Of a stretch of 64,000 bases of DNA, positions 45,009-52,460 are shown one piece after another; position 1 is the stretch's first letter, and the number at the start of each line of letters is the position of its first letter. The notes beneath the pieces are model-generated. The model made no database searches and was not told the origin of the DNA. It was given only the letters and a program-made list of their open reading frames with translations. Source of the DNA: an uncultured Kiloniellaceae bacterium (GTDB taxonomy: Bacteria > Pseudomonadota > Alphaproteobacteria > Kiloniellales > Kiloniellaceae); contig CANMQP010000020.1 of the NCBI GenBank assembly GCA_947500035.1, positions 33,140 through 97,139 of the forward strand, given 5' to 3'. The translations under genes and the position numbers were made by a program.

Positions 45009-45503
45009 ATGCGGTTCGTCGACCGGATTTGTAATATTCTGGCGGTTTTTGCCGGCGTCAGCCTGGTGTTGGTGATGTTCGCCATCGTGCTGCAGGCGAG
45101 CCTGCGGACCATGGGTTTTTCCGGGTCATCTCACATTTTTACCTTCTCAGAATACGGTCTGCTCTACATCGCGATGGCGGCGTCGCCGTGGCTCGTGCGT
45201 TTGCGGGGGCATGTCTTTATCGAAATGTTCACGGCCGTGCTGCCGCGGAGTATCGCGCCGTTGTTCTCGCGGATCGTCTCGGGCCTGTGCATTCTGATCT
45301 GTTTGTTCCTGGTCTGGTATACGGGTGAAGCAACGCTGAAGGCCTATCGTTTCGGCGATACGGATATGCGCTCGCTCGATATGCCCAAATGGCTGCTCCT
45401 TGGCGCGATGCCGATTTGCTTTGCGCTTATGGCGGCACAGTTTTCGAGGTTCGTCTTCGGCCCGGATACCCTGCACTCAGGCGAGGCGGGTGTGCATGAG
45501 TAA
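45009..45503 (+). CDS. dctQ: TRAP transporter small permease (DctQ family)
   Basis: 164 residues from the ATG at 45009 with GGGGAAG before it. Four membrane helices (about 8-32, 47-65, 85-108 and 128-146) and the conserved WLVRLRGHVFIEMF segment between helices two and three. It stabilises the large permease DctM. It lies 116 bp after dctP and 36 bp before dctM. Confidence 0.88.
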   Translation: MRFVDRICNILAVFAGVSLVLVMFAIVLQASLRTMGFSGSSHIFTFSEYGLLYIAMAASPWLVRLRGHVFIEMFTAVLPRSIAPLFSRIVSGLCILICLFLVWYTGEATLKAYRFGDTDMRSLDMPKWLLLGAMPICFALMAAQFSRFVFGPDTLHSGEAGVHE

Positions 45504-45539
45504 GCTTGCGGGTTTGGGCGCCCACGGGGAGGGCGGCTG

Positions 45540-46877
45540 ATGGAGTGGTATTACGCGCTCTTCTTTCTGCTGGCGCTGGTTCTTGGCTTCATGTTCGTCG
45601 GTGTGCCGGTGGCGTTGGCGTTTCTTGCCGCCAATATGATCGGCGCAACCTATTTCATGGGGGGCAACGGCAGCATATTCGTGCAGATGTCCCGTGGGAT
45701 CGGGCAGTTGGCAAACAATGCCATTCCGACCGTCTCTACTTTCAATCTCATGCCAGTGCCCATGTTCCTGCTGATGGGCGAGATCTTCTTCCATACCGGC
45801 CTGGCCAATAAAATGTTCAGCGCGATCGACCGGCTGATGGGGCGCCTCCCGGGCCGTTTGTCCTTTGTCACCGTTGCAGGCGGTACGGCCTTTGCGACCC
45901 TGTCCGGTTCGTCAATGGGCTCGACCGCATTGCTGGGGTCCCTGATGGTCCCGGAGATGCAAAAGCGCGGTTACAAGAAACATATGGCGATCGGGCCGAT
46001 ATTGGGGACCGGTGGCCTGGCCATGTTGATCCCCCCTTCGGCGCTGGCAGTTCTTCTTGCAACGCTTGCAAGTCTTGACGTCGGCGCGCTTTTGATTGCG
46101 GGCGTGGTTCCAGGGCTGCTCCTCGCCTGCTTCTACGCTATTCTGATCCTGATCATGTGCCTGATCGATCCCGATGCGGCACCCTCCTACGACGTGGAAT
46201 CCGCCAATTGGGGACAACGTGCGCGTCTCCTTTTGGTCGATGTTCTGCCCATGATCTCGATTGTGGTCGGTGTGATCCTGCTCATTTTAAATGGCTGGGC
46301 GACGCCTTCGGAATCCGCGGCTTTCGGTTGCGTGGGCGTCCTGCTACTTGCCGTTCTCTATGGACGGCTGACCTGGGATAACTTCGTCAAGTCGGTGACC
46401 GGCGCGCTGCGGGTGACCACCATGGCTCTGCTGATTATATTTGGCTCGGCGACTTTCTCTGCTTTGCTCGCGTTTTCCGGTGCCAGTTCGGGTCTGATTC
46501 GCTTCGCGACCGGGTTCGATCTGGACCCCATTGTGATGCTTCTGGTGATGTTCGGCATCCTCCTGATCCTGGGCATGTTCATGGATCAGCTCTCCATGAT
46601 GCTCCTAACCGTTCCGGTCTTTTTCCCGCTGGCTGACACGCTCGGCTTCGACCTGATCTGGTTTGGCGTGATCACTCTGCTCGCGCTGGAGATCAGCTTC
46701 ACGACGCCGCCTTTCGGGCTGCTGCTGTTCGTCATGAAAGGCGTGTCGGCCCCAGGCACGACAATGCGCGATATCTACGTGGCGGCAATACCCTTTATGG
46801 CCTGTTCCATGCTGCTGGTCGGACTCTTGATTATATGGCCGGATATCGCACTCTGGTTGCCCAGCCTGGGAGATTGA
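45540..46877 (+). CDS. dctM: TRAP transporter large permease (DctM family)
   Basis: 445 residues with 11-12 membrane helices. Family tracts are ALVLGFMFVGVPVALAFLAANM, FLLMGEIFFHTGLANKMF, GGTAFATLSGSSMGSTALLGSLMVPEM and GPILGTGGLAMLIPPSALAVL. It is the Na-coupled translocation subunit, an ion-transporter-superfamily elevator protein, that imports the acid delivered by DctP. It ends about 30 bp before a convergent racemase-superfamily gene. Confidence 0.92.
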   Translation: MEWYYALFFLLALVLGFMFVGVPVALAFLAANMIGATYFMGGNGSIFVQMSRGIGQLANNAIPTVSTFNLMPVPMFLLMGEIFFHTGLANKMFSAIDRLMGRLPGRLSFVTVAGGTAFATLSGSSMGSTALLGSLMVPEMQKRGYKKHMAIGPILGTGGLAMLIPPSALAVLLATLASLDVGALLIAGVVPGLLLACFYAILILIMCLIDPDAAPSYDVESANWGQRARLLLVDVLPMISIVVGVILLILNGWATPSESAAFGCVGVLLLAVLYGRLTWDNFVKSVTGALRVTTMALLIIFGSATFSALLAFSGASSGLIRFATGFDLDPIVMLLVMFGILLILGMFMDQLSMMLLTVPVFFPLADTLGFDLIWFGVITLLALEISFTTPPFGLLLFVMKGVSAPGTTMRDIYVAAIPFMACSMLLVGLLIIWPDIALWLPSLGD

Positions 46878-46908
46878 GCCTGGGAGATTGAGTTTGCCGG
46901 CAGGCTCG

Positions 46909-47691
46909 CTACAGCCCTTTCGGATGAGCCAGGAATTCCTCGATCACCTCGGGCGGAGCCTTCGCGTAGTCGGAGACTCGGCTGACACTCTGGCCGGTCA
47001 GGCGTTTCAGAGTGACCGCCATCTCCGCCATCTTCACCGCGATCGGAATGCCGTTGATGACCGGGGCTTCGTCCACAAGGTGATTGTGGAACTTGGCAAA
47101 CAGCAGCATCGGAATGCCGCCGCCGGGGATCAAGACATCCGTTCCCTGCGCTACAAGAGGTTTGGCCTGTTCCTCGAAGAGGGCTTTGACCTCATCCGCG
47201 CGTTCGTCCGAAGTGTAGGCCTCGAGGATCTGACCCGGTTCGAAAGTCATGGCATGCACACCCGAAATGCGTTCCTTCAGGCCATATTTTCCAATCTGAT
47301 GATGAAACCAGGGAATAAAGCGCGGGTTGATCGTTACGATGCCGATCCGCTGTCCAAGCTGGCAGCAGTAGAGCATTGAGGCTTCGCCGAGAGCGATAAC
47401 GGGAATATCAACTGCGGCCCGGACTTCGTAGAGGCCTGCGTCTTGAAAGTGCCCGACGACAAATGCGTCATAGCCCTCCCTCTCGGCTTGAACGGCATTA
47501 CAGATCATTTCCCGCGCGCAGCGGAATTCAACAAGAGGATGAGCATAGGAATCAAAAGGCGTGATGCCTTTGATATCGATCGTCGTGCCCGGTGCAACGA
47601 TCTCATCGAGATGCCGTCCCAGCACATCCCAATAGGACTTGCCGTTTTCATAGTCGACGTAGCTTTGATACCAGATCTTGATGGAGGTCAT
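46909..47691 (-). CDS. Asp/Glu/hydantoin racemase superfamily protein lacking both catalytic cysteines
   Basis: 260 residues with the hydantoin-racemase plan: IKIWYQSYVDYENG at the start, EMICNAVQAEREGYDAFVVGHFQDAGL, PVIALGEASM, and a second-domain motif VLIPGGGIPMLL. Members use two cysteines, one in each half. Here the first position is His81 (GHFQDAGL, where CFxDPGL is usual) and the second is Gly (LIPGGGIP, where LGCAGM is usual). A standard two-cysteine racemase reaction is therefore unlikely, though a decarboxylase, isomerase or lyase reaction is possible. It converges on the TRAP transporter genes, so it may act on the imported acid. Confidence 0.75.
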   Translation of the reverse strand: MTSIKIWYQSYVDYENGKSYWDVLGRHLDEIVAPGTTIDIKGITPFDSYAHPLVEFRCAREMICNAVQAEREGYDAFVVGHFQDAGLYEVRAAVDIPVIALGEASMLYCCQLGQRIGIVTINPRFIPWFHHQIGKYGLKERISGVHAMTFEPGQILEAYTSDERADEVKALFEEQAKPLVAQGTDVLIPGGGIPMLLFAKFHNHLVDEAPVINGIPIAVKMAEMAVTLKRLTGQSVSRVSDYAKAPPEVIEEFLAHPKGL

Positions 47692-47951
47692 GATGGTGCT
47701 TGTCCTGGATCCAACCTGTTGCTCAGTGACATGATTAAAGCCCTGTTGACAGGTTGCGAGAAGACCTTAAACACCGCACGGCTCCGGTTCGTGGTGAGCA
47801 TACAGCAAAAAATTCCCTAGCTGATAACTGCAGTTGTATCGGGATAAGGCTATAAACTTAATACGATCTTCAGGATGTTGGGCTAGACTCGGCTTCAAAT
47901 GCGCGTGTTGTGTTCGCTGCTGGACTGCCCATTTGCGGTTCCGGTGACGCG

Positions 47952-48293
47952 ATGGCCCCGAAGGAATGCGTCGGTATCGTGAGACTCTTTATCTTTTCTT
48001 TTTGCAGTTTTGCCGTTGGTGGCTTTTTGGCTGCCCTTGCGGCTGAGCATCATACTGTTTTGCAAAACAACAAGTCTTTCGACCGCGAGGAAATTGTGAT
48101 TGCGATCGGCGACAGCGTTGAGTTTAAGAACGCCGACCAGGTAAAGCACAACATCCAGATTCAAGAGTTGGGCTACAATAGCGGAATTCAGCAGCCTGGC
48201 AGCGGTTCAAGCCTCAGCTTCGATGAAAGCGGCCGATTCAAAGTCCGCTGCGGCATTCACTCAAAAATGAAAATGACGGTTCTGGTAAAGTAG
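47952..48293 (+). CDS. Cupredoxin (blue copper) domain protein
   Basis: 113 residues from ATG 47952. A GTG at 47979 would begin directly at the signal peptide (RLFIFSFCSFAVGGFLAALAA) and has GAAGGA 13 bases upstream. The mature part is one plastocyanin-like domain. Copper ligands are visible: His in QVKHNIQIQ and, at the C-terminus, Cys, His and Met in VRCGIHSKM. It is a periplasmic type 1 copper electron carrier. No partner oxidase is adjacent. The strand arrangement with VIAIGDSVEFKNADQ matches the family. Confidence 0.8.
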   Translation: MAPKECVGIVRLFIFSFCSFAVGGFLAALAAEHHTVLQNNKSFDREEIVIAIGDSVEFKNADQVKHNIQIQELGYNSGIQQPGSGSSLSFDESGRFKVRCGIHSKMKMTVLVK

Positions 48294-48328
48294 GCTTTCG
48301 GCATCATCAGAGTTTGGGGTCTGAGCTT

Positions 48329-49177
48329 TCAGCTGGTTTTGGGCCGTCTCCTGGATCTGCCGAACGAGCGGCGGCGCCGGCGCCTTTTCATCTTGGGTTC
48401 GTCTGCAGAACCCGGTTCAGGAGGCCGCGACGGATCCCGCCGCCTGAGTTTGGCGAAGACCGCGTCCAGGAGCGTATAGAGCACAAGTAAACCCAGGCCC
48501 CAAAAGAAGATGGTCTTGAGTTTGAACGGGCGCTCATCAGTGGTACCGATAAGGCTCGGTTCCGGGGGGGCGTGGTCCGAATCCAGGTTCCCGTTGCTGG
48601 CCATTTTGATGCTATGGTCAGGCGCAGCGAGGTCACTGGTGTAAACGGCAATCTCAGAAGAGAGTTCAGCTGACTGCGTTCTAATAAAATCCAGAATTGG
48701 AATGCTCGGCGGACCTGGCATGTTGACAACATCCAGACCAAGGTCAGGCACAGCGTTAATGATCAACTGCTGATACTCACCGCCGATGACCACCTCGGGT
48801 TCACGGTTCTGAACGGAAGGACGGTTTTGCCGTTTCAGGGCGGCTTCGATCATCTCCCATGGAATTTCTGGCACGTCCTGAGAATTTGCACCTTGGTTCT
48901 CGGGCTTACCCGGGCTTGATCCGGTTCGCGTGCGACTTTTCTTAACTGATTTGCGGGGGGCCGAAGTTGTCAGTTCGGAAGGCGAAAGGCTTGCTGGCTG
49001 CTTCGCCCCGTTGCCCGTCTGAGCACTGTAGGGTGCTGGGCTTGATGCCGCCGTCGTGGTGGCGCTGGGCTGCTGGCTGGTGGTAATGGGGTTTGCGTGC
49101 GCCAGGGAGCAGGCAAGAAGTATAGCCGAAAACCCACAAATGGCGGCTTCCAAACTCCCCCCTGATCCTAAACGCAT
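48329..49177 (-). CDS. Envelope protein with Arg-rich C-terminal tail, unknown function
   Basis: 282 residues from ATG 49177, set by GAGGAGG five bases upstream. An N-terminal signal-like helix (AAICGFSAILLACSLAHA) is followed by about 75 Ser/Thr/Ala/Pro-rich residues. A region with PEIPWEMIEAALKRQ, EVVIGGEYQQLIINAVPDLGL and PPSIPILDFIRTQ follows. Near residue 225 a membrane helix (TIFFWGLGLLVLYTLLDAVF) leads into a strongly basic tail (KRRRRRR, then RSRRR). The topology suggests a periplasmic domain held by a C-terminal anchor with a cytoplasmic basic end that could touch nucleic acid or phospholipid. I do not recognise the family. Confidence 0.55.
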   Translation of the reverse strand: MRLGSGGSLEAAICGFSAILLACSLAHANPITTSQQPSATTTAASSPAPYSAQTGNGAKQPASLSPSELTTSAPRKSVKKSRTRTGSSPGKPENQGANSQDVPEIPWEMIEAALKRQNRPSVQNREPEVVIGGEYQQLIINAVPDLGLDVVNMPGPPSIPILDFIRTQSAELSSEIAVYTSDLAAPDHSIKMASNGNLDSDHAPPEPSLIGTTDERPFKLKTIFFWGLGLLVLYTLLDAVFAKLRRRDPSRPPEPGSADEPKMKRRRRRRSFGRSRRRPKTS

Positions 49178-49412
49178 AACTGCCTCCTCTGTAGCCCTTA
49201 GCAGCTCTACGATTCGTACTGTGGCCGTGCAAAACATCAGGCTTCGCCAGTTACCCGGCGCGGTAAGTCCACCACACCAAGCAATTTGTAGGCCATCTTT
49301 TAACTTTTTTAATTTTCAAGAGGTTATGTTCGCGCTCCAGCTTTTGTGTATGAGCACTGTATAGTATTCCGACAGTTAACTTCAGGCAGGCATCGAACGG
49401 GAAGAGTCAAAA

Positions 49413-49463
49413 ACGAATTATGTCAATTACTTGAAATAATTGTTGTATGTATACGAATTATGT
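49413..49463. repeat. Direct repeats and a small inverted repeat in an A/T-rich intergenic region
   Basis: ACGAATTATGT occurs at 49413-49423 and again at 49453-49463, exactly 40 bp apart. Between them CAATTA and TAATTG (49424-49442) form an inverted repeat. The gap 49178-49542 (365 bp) also has a GCCCCG/CGGGGC hairpin at 49507-49525, 18 bases beyond the PAS-gene stop. The direct repeats may be regulator sites for the Arg-rich-tail gene. Confidence 0.4.
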
Positions 49464-49542
49464 AAAAAAAACCGACATACTCAGCGAATTTATCTCTTAG
49501 ATTGCTGCCCCGGGTTAATCGGGGCGTAGCGAGTCTCACGCT

Positions 49543-50007
49543 TCAAGAAAATGCCATTTGATAAATGATCTTGTCGACATTTATGCCGTCAGAGGCGAGG
49601 GGAACGCCCAATGCAGAGTAGTGTTTGTAGTCTCTGGACGTCCATGTGAGGGGCTGGTTCTCGACATAGATGGGCTGCCGGTTTTTTACCATCCACTTGG
49701 CGCGGCCAATGACCTGTGAGGTGTTCGGCATTTCATCAAGAAAGTTCCCGGTTGTGTCCTTGCCGGTCTCTTCCACGATACCGGTTCCAACCAGGCGAAT
49801 TCGGAAACGGAGATTGTCGCCGCTCCTGATGACGTCGAACAGCGTGATGTAGGGAAGAAAGGCTGCCAGCATCTCAGCCGGATCAAAATCGGAGCGCGCC
49901 GGCAAACGGCCCTCGGTCGTGATCTTGCCGCTCCATAAGCTGTGAAGATGTTTAAGTGGCGGGCAGAGATTTTCCGGTGGCAAGAGGTTGGCGAGAGACG
50001 GTGTCAT
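49543..50007 (-). CDS. PAS_5-family protein
   Basis: 154 residues. It fits the PAS_5 (DUF1488-like alphaproteobacterial PAS) plan: HLHSLWSGKITTEGRLPARSDFDPAEMLAAFLPYITLFDVI, RFRIRLVGTGIVEETGKDTTG, and a late YKHYSALGVPLASDGINVDKII strand. These stand-alone PAS proteins are abundant in Rhodospirillales and are thought to sense small ligands; partners are mostly unknown. Its ATG overlaps the stop of a 20-codon mini-ORF (ATGA), which in turn overlaps a 31-codon one. Confidence 0.78.
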   Translation of the reverse strand: MTPSLANLLPPENLCPPLKHLHSLWSGKITTEGRLPARSDFDPAEMLAAFLPYITLFDVIRSGDNLRFRIRLVGTGIVEETGKDTTGNFLDEMPNTSQVIGRAKWMVKNRQPIYVENQPLTWTSRDYKHYSALGVPLASDGINVDKIIYQMAFS

Positions 50008-50066
50008 GACATCAGCTCTTGACCAGTTGCCTTTCGGAGGTGTGCCATTTCATCTAAAGAGTTCAT
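50004..50066 (-). CDS. 20-residue mini-ORF overlapping the PAS_5 gene start
   Basis: The frame reads MNSLDEMAHLRKATGQELMS and a TGA that shares ATGA with the PAS_5 start. Its own ATG shares ATGA with the stop of the preceding mini-ORF. No good ribosome-binding site of its own is seen, so translation would depend on reinitiation. It may be a leader coupling translation to the PAS gene or chance; no homology is recognised. Confidence 0.3.
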   Translation of the reverse strand: MNSLDEMAHLRKATGQELMS

Positions 50067-50158
50067 TCTTCAAACACTGTCGTGTGCTCGGCGCGGATGC
50101 CCAAGCTTTGCAAAGCTTCAAACCGAGACTGAAGTGCCGATCCTAATTCCGTCAGCAT
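50063..50158 (-). CDS. 31-residue mini-ORF upstream of the PAS_5 gene
   Basis: It begins MLTELGSALQSRFEALQSLG and ends in EHTTVFEE. A ribosome-binding site GAAGGA lies eight to nine bases before the ATG. The sequence is amphipathic and helical in look. The end faintly resembles the N-terminus of prolyl-tRNA-deacylase (YbaK) proteins, which would make it a truncated remnant; that likeness is weak. Its ATGA overlap with the next mini-ORF is the main support. Confidence 0.35.
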   Translation of the reverse strand: MLTELGSALQSRFEALQSLGIRAEHTTVFEE

Positions 50159-50475
50159 AGCGTCGGTCCTTCACTGCCTTCACCCTTCGATTGTGATCGG
50201 TACTTGCTCAGAATCGGTTAAAACTTCGGAGATTTTCCAGGCAACAGACCGCAGGCAGTGATGACGCTACATGCGTCAATTATAGGCTCTAAATTTGAAA
50301 GAAATCAAACTCTCATAACTTACAATTTATAGATGAAACTACTTTGGTTTAAAGCTCGTTTATTACAAGCTGCGGTTCAGTTCGCCAGTGCCATACAAAG
50401 GTTTGATGTCACCAAGCAGATCCCATGTATAACAAGATTAGTTACGTATTCGGGGTTGTTACAGGGGTTTGCGGA
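50159..50475. other. A/T-rich intergenic region between the mini-ORFs and mtgA
   Basis: 317 bp, notably A/T-rich between 50275 and 50345. It probably carries the promoter of the mini-ORF/PAS unit on the minus strand and the 3' end of mtgA. No repeat, terminator or protein-like frame stands out. Confidence 0.3.
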
Positions 50476-51147
50476 TTACTGCGTCACGCAATCCAGGAGA
50501 GGGCCTAACTGTGCAACGCGGCGATTGATGATTTCCGTGCGCCGCCGCACGTAGTTTCCGGGTTTGCCGGCCGACCATTTCAAGGGGTTGGGTAGAACTG
50601 CGGCCAGGCGGGCGGCCTCAGTCCTGGACAAGGATTTCGCCGGCTTTCCAAAATGAAATCGCGATGCCGCTTCTGCGCCGTAAACGCCGGGCGCCCATTC
50701 CGCGACGTTGAGATATACTTCCAGTATCCGGGGCTTCGGCCAGCTGACTTCGATGATCAGGGTCAGGGGAGCTTCAAGAAGTTTGCGAAACACGCTGCGC
50801 TCGGGCCAGAGAAAAAGGTTCTTCGCAGTCTGCATCGAAATGGTCGAGCCACCACCCGCGCGCTCACCGCTGGCGAAGGCCAGGACGGCGGCCTGAAGTG
50901 AGTTTAGGTCGAAGCCCCAGTGTGAGCAGAAAAGGTTGTCTTCAGCGGCGATGACGGCACGGGGTAGCGCTGGCGCCATTTGTTCCAGGGAAACCCATTG
51001 CTTCTGAATCGGGGCGTCGCGCAACAACATCAGCGGTGTAAAGGGCGGCGGCACGAACCTGAAGAGCAGGATCAGCCCGACCACCAGCAAAGCGGCAAGG
51101 GTCAATAGCCGCGTGGCCTTTCGTGCGAGTCGTTTCAGGAATTTCAT
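50476..51147 (-). CDS. mtgA: Monofunctional peptidoglycan glycosyltransferase
   Basis: 223 residues from the ATG at 51147, normal MtgA length; the frame is open for 50 more codons upstream but that part is basic and low-complexity. One membrane helix (about 12-32) precedes the GT51 domain. The catalytic glutamate is in AAEDNLFCSHWGFD, with GGSTISMQTAKNLFLWPERS, the second glutamate region EVYLNVAEWAPGVYGAE and RLAAVLPNP following. It polymerises glycan strands from lipid II without a transpeptidase domain. It is divergent from the following membrane protein gene. Confidence 0.92.
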   Translation of the reverse strand: MKFLKRLARKATRLLTLAALLVVGLILLFRFVPPPFTPLMLLRDAPIQKQWVSLEQMAPALPRAVIAAEDNLFCSHWGFDLNSLQAAVLAFASGERAGGGSTISMQTAKNLFLWPERSVFRKLLEAPLTLIIEVSWPKPRILEVYLNVAEWAPGVYGAEAASRFHFGKPAKSLSRTEAARLAAVLPNPLKWSAGKPGNYVRRRTEIINRRVAQLGPLLDCVTQ

Positions 51148-51372
51148 AAAGCCTTGCGCGCCTGCCAATCCAACGAAGCAGATAAACCCTCGTGATGGTT
51201 CGGGCAAGGAAAGCCATGGGCGTCTTGGATGTGTTCTTATTGAGGTCTGTGACTCCTGCGCTGGTTCACCCGAGGATTTCGGCTTATGTGACGACATCTT
51301 TTTGCGCGATTGCAGTGGTCACGGGGACCCGTATAGGATCAACCCGCAGGTGTGGTGAAGGAGAGTAAAGCT

Positions 51373-52074
51373 ATGGCCTCGGATGGCGGCGACCGCTATG
51401 CGCTCGGGCGTTTGGTTCTGGACTATCTCAAGATATTTATGTGGCCGGTGATTGCGCTTGTGGTCGTTGTGCTGTTTCAAGATGACGTCAGAAGCATTCT
51501 GGAGAATCGGGAGGTCGAATTGGCGGGTGTGGTTCGGATCGGTCCGCAAATCGAACAGCTTCAGCAGCAGGCGAACGAGGAAATCGCCGACATTCGCGCT
51601 TTGCTCCAGGCGCAGCAAGCGAGGGGCGGCGGCGCGGACCCGGAAGCGGCGGGGCAGGTCACCGCAGATATCGAGAACAAGCTGACCAAGCTCTCTAGCC
51701 GGTTGACACGCGGCGCTGAACAGATCCAGCAGACCGCGCCGGCGGTTGTTCGAAATCAAGACGCAACGCCTGCTGCCGCTCAAGAAGCACGCGTGCAGCA
51801 AGTCTCTGCATTGGAGCGCCGCGGCTTTTCCGCACTGCTGGACCGTGATGTGCAGGCTGCGATACAGGCCTTCGGCGAAGCCGTCACGATCTGGCCTGAG
51901 TACCACAGTGTTTCTGCAATCTCGGACCTCCTGACAACATGGGAGACCGAACTTTCCGATAAGCAGTCGCCCAAATGGAGCGAACTCTACCGAACCGTGT
52001 TGACGGACCTTTCCTGGGGAATGCCCAGTGACTTGCGTCCTGAGTTTCGAAGCTTGGCCACCAAATCCTACTGA
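51373..52074 (+). CDS. Membrane-anchored coiled-coil protein, unknown function
   Basis: 233 residues from ATG 51373 with GGAG ten bases upstream. One helix near residues 22-38 (FMWPVIALVVVVLF) anchors it. A coiled-coil-like stretch follows (about 55-120, QIEQLQQQANEEIADIRALLQ), rich in Gln, Ala and Glu. The final 90 residues have a TPR-like helical hairpin (FSALLDRDVQAAIQAFGEAVTIWPEYH). Together this looks like a periplasmic or cytoplasmic scaffold. It is followed after 21 bp by the tandem SH3-like gene. I do not recognise the family. Confidence 0.6.
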   Translation: MASDGGDRYALGRLVLDYLKIFMWPVIALVVVVLFQDDVRSILENREVELAGVVRIGPQIEQLQQQANEEIADIRALLQAQQARGGGADPEAAGQVTADIENKLTKLSSRLTRGAEQIQQTAPAVVRNQDATPAAAQEARVQQVSALERRGFSALLDRDVQAAIQAFGEAVTIWPEYHSVSAISDLLTTWETELSDKQSPKWSELYRTVLTDLSWGMPSDLRPEFRSLATKSY

Positions 52075-52095
52075 CCTTGATCCTGGGAAGAGTCA

Positions 52096-52440
52096 TTGCC
52101 GCGCTACAGGGCGACGCAGTCTTGGATGCAGAGTTACTCGCCTGCCTTATCGGTGTGCGAGGGAGAGACCGTGACACTTGGCGCAAAAGACGAAGATTGG
52201 CCGGAGTGGATCTGGTGCCGCAATGCAGAGGGTCTCGGCGGATGGCTTCCCGCATCGTCGCTGTCTTCGCAACAGACCGGGGAGACTGCAACTCTGCTCT
52301 CGGCCTTCGATAGCCTTGAACTCACGGTAAGCAAGGGCGACGAGCTTGATGGTATCGAGGAATGCAGCGGCTGGATTCGCTGCCGGAACGGCGCTGGCGC
52401 CGTGGGGTGGGTGCCTTCGGAGTGCTTGGAGCCTTGTTGA
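52096..52440 (+). CDS. Tandem SH3-like domain protein
   Basis: 114 residues from TTG, preceded by GGGAAGAG. Two SH3-type repeats are clear. The first has ALSVCEGETVTLGAKDEDWPEWIWCRN then GGWLPASSL. The second has LELTVSKGDELDGIEECSGWIRCRN then VGWVPSECL. There is no signal peptide or anchor. The eukaryotic-style double SH3 plan without catalytic part suggests a protein-binding adaptor. It lies 21 bp after the coiled-coil membrane protein, so both may act together. The convergent LysR gene ends 20 bp away. Confidence 0.65.
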   Translation: MPRYRATQSWMQSYSPALSVCEGETVTLGAKDEDWPEWIWCRNAEGLGGWLPASSLSSQQTGETATLLSAFDSLELTVSKGDELDGIEECSGWIRCRNGAGAVGWVPSECLEPC

Positions 52441-52460
52441 GTCCTCTCGCAGACCGACAC

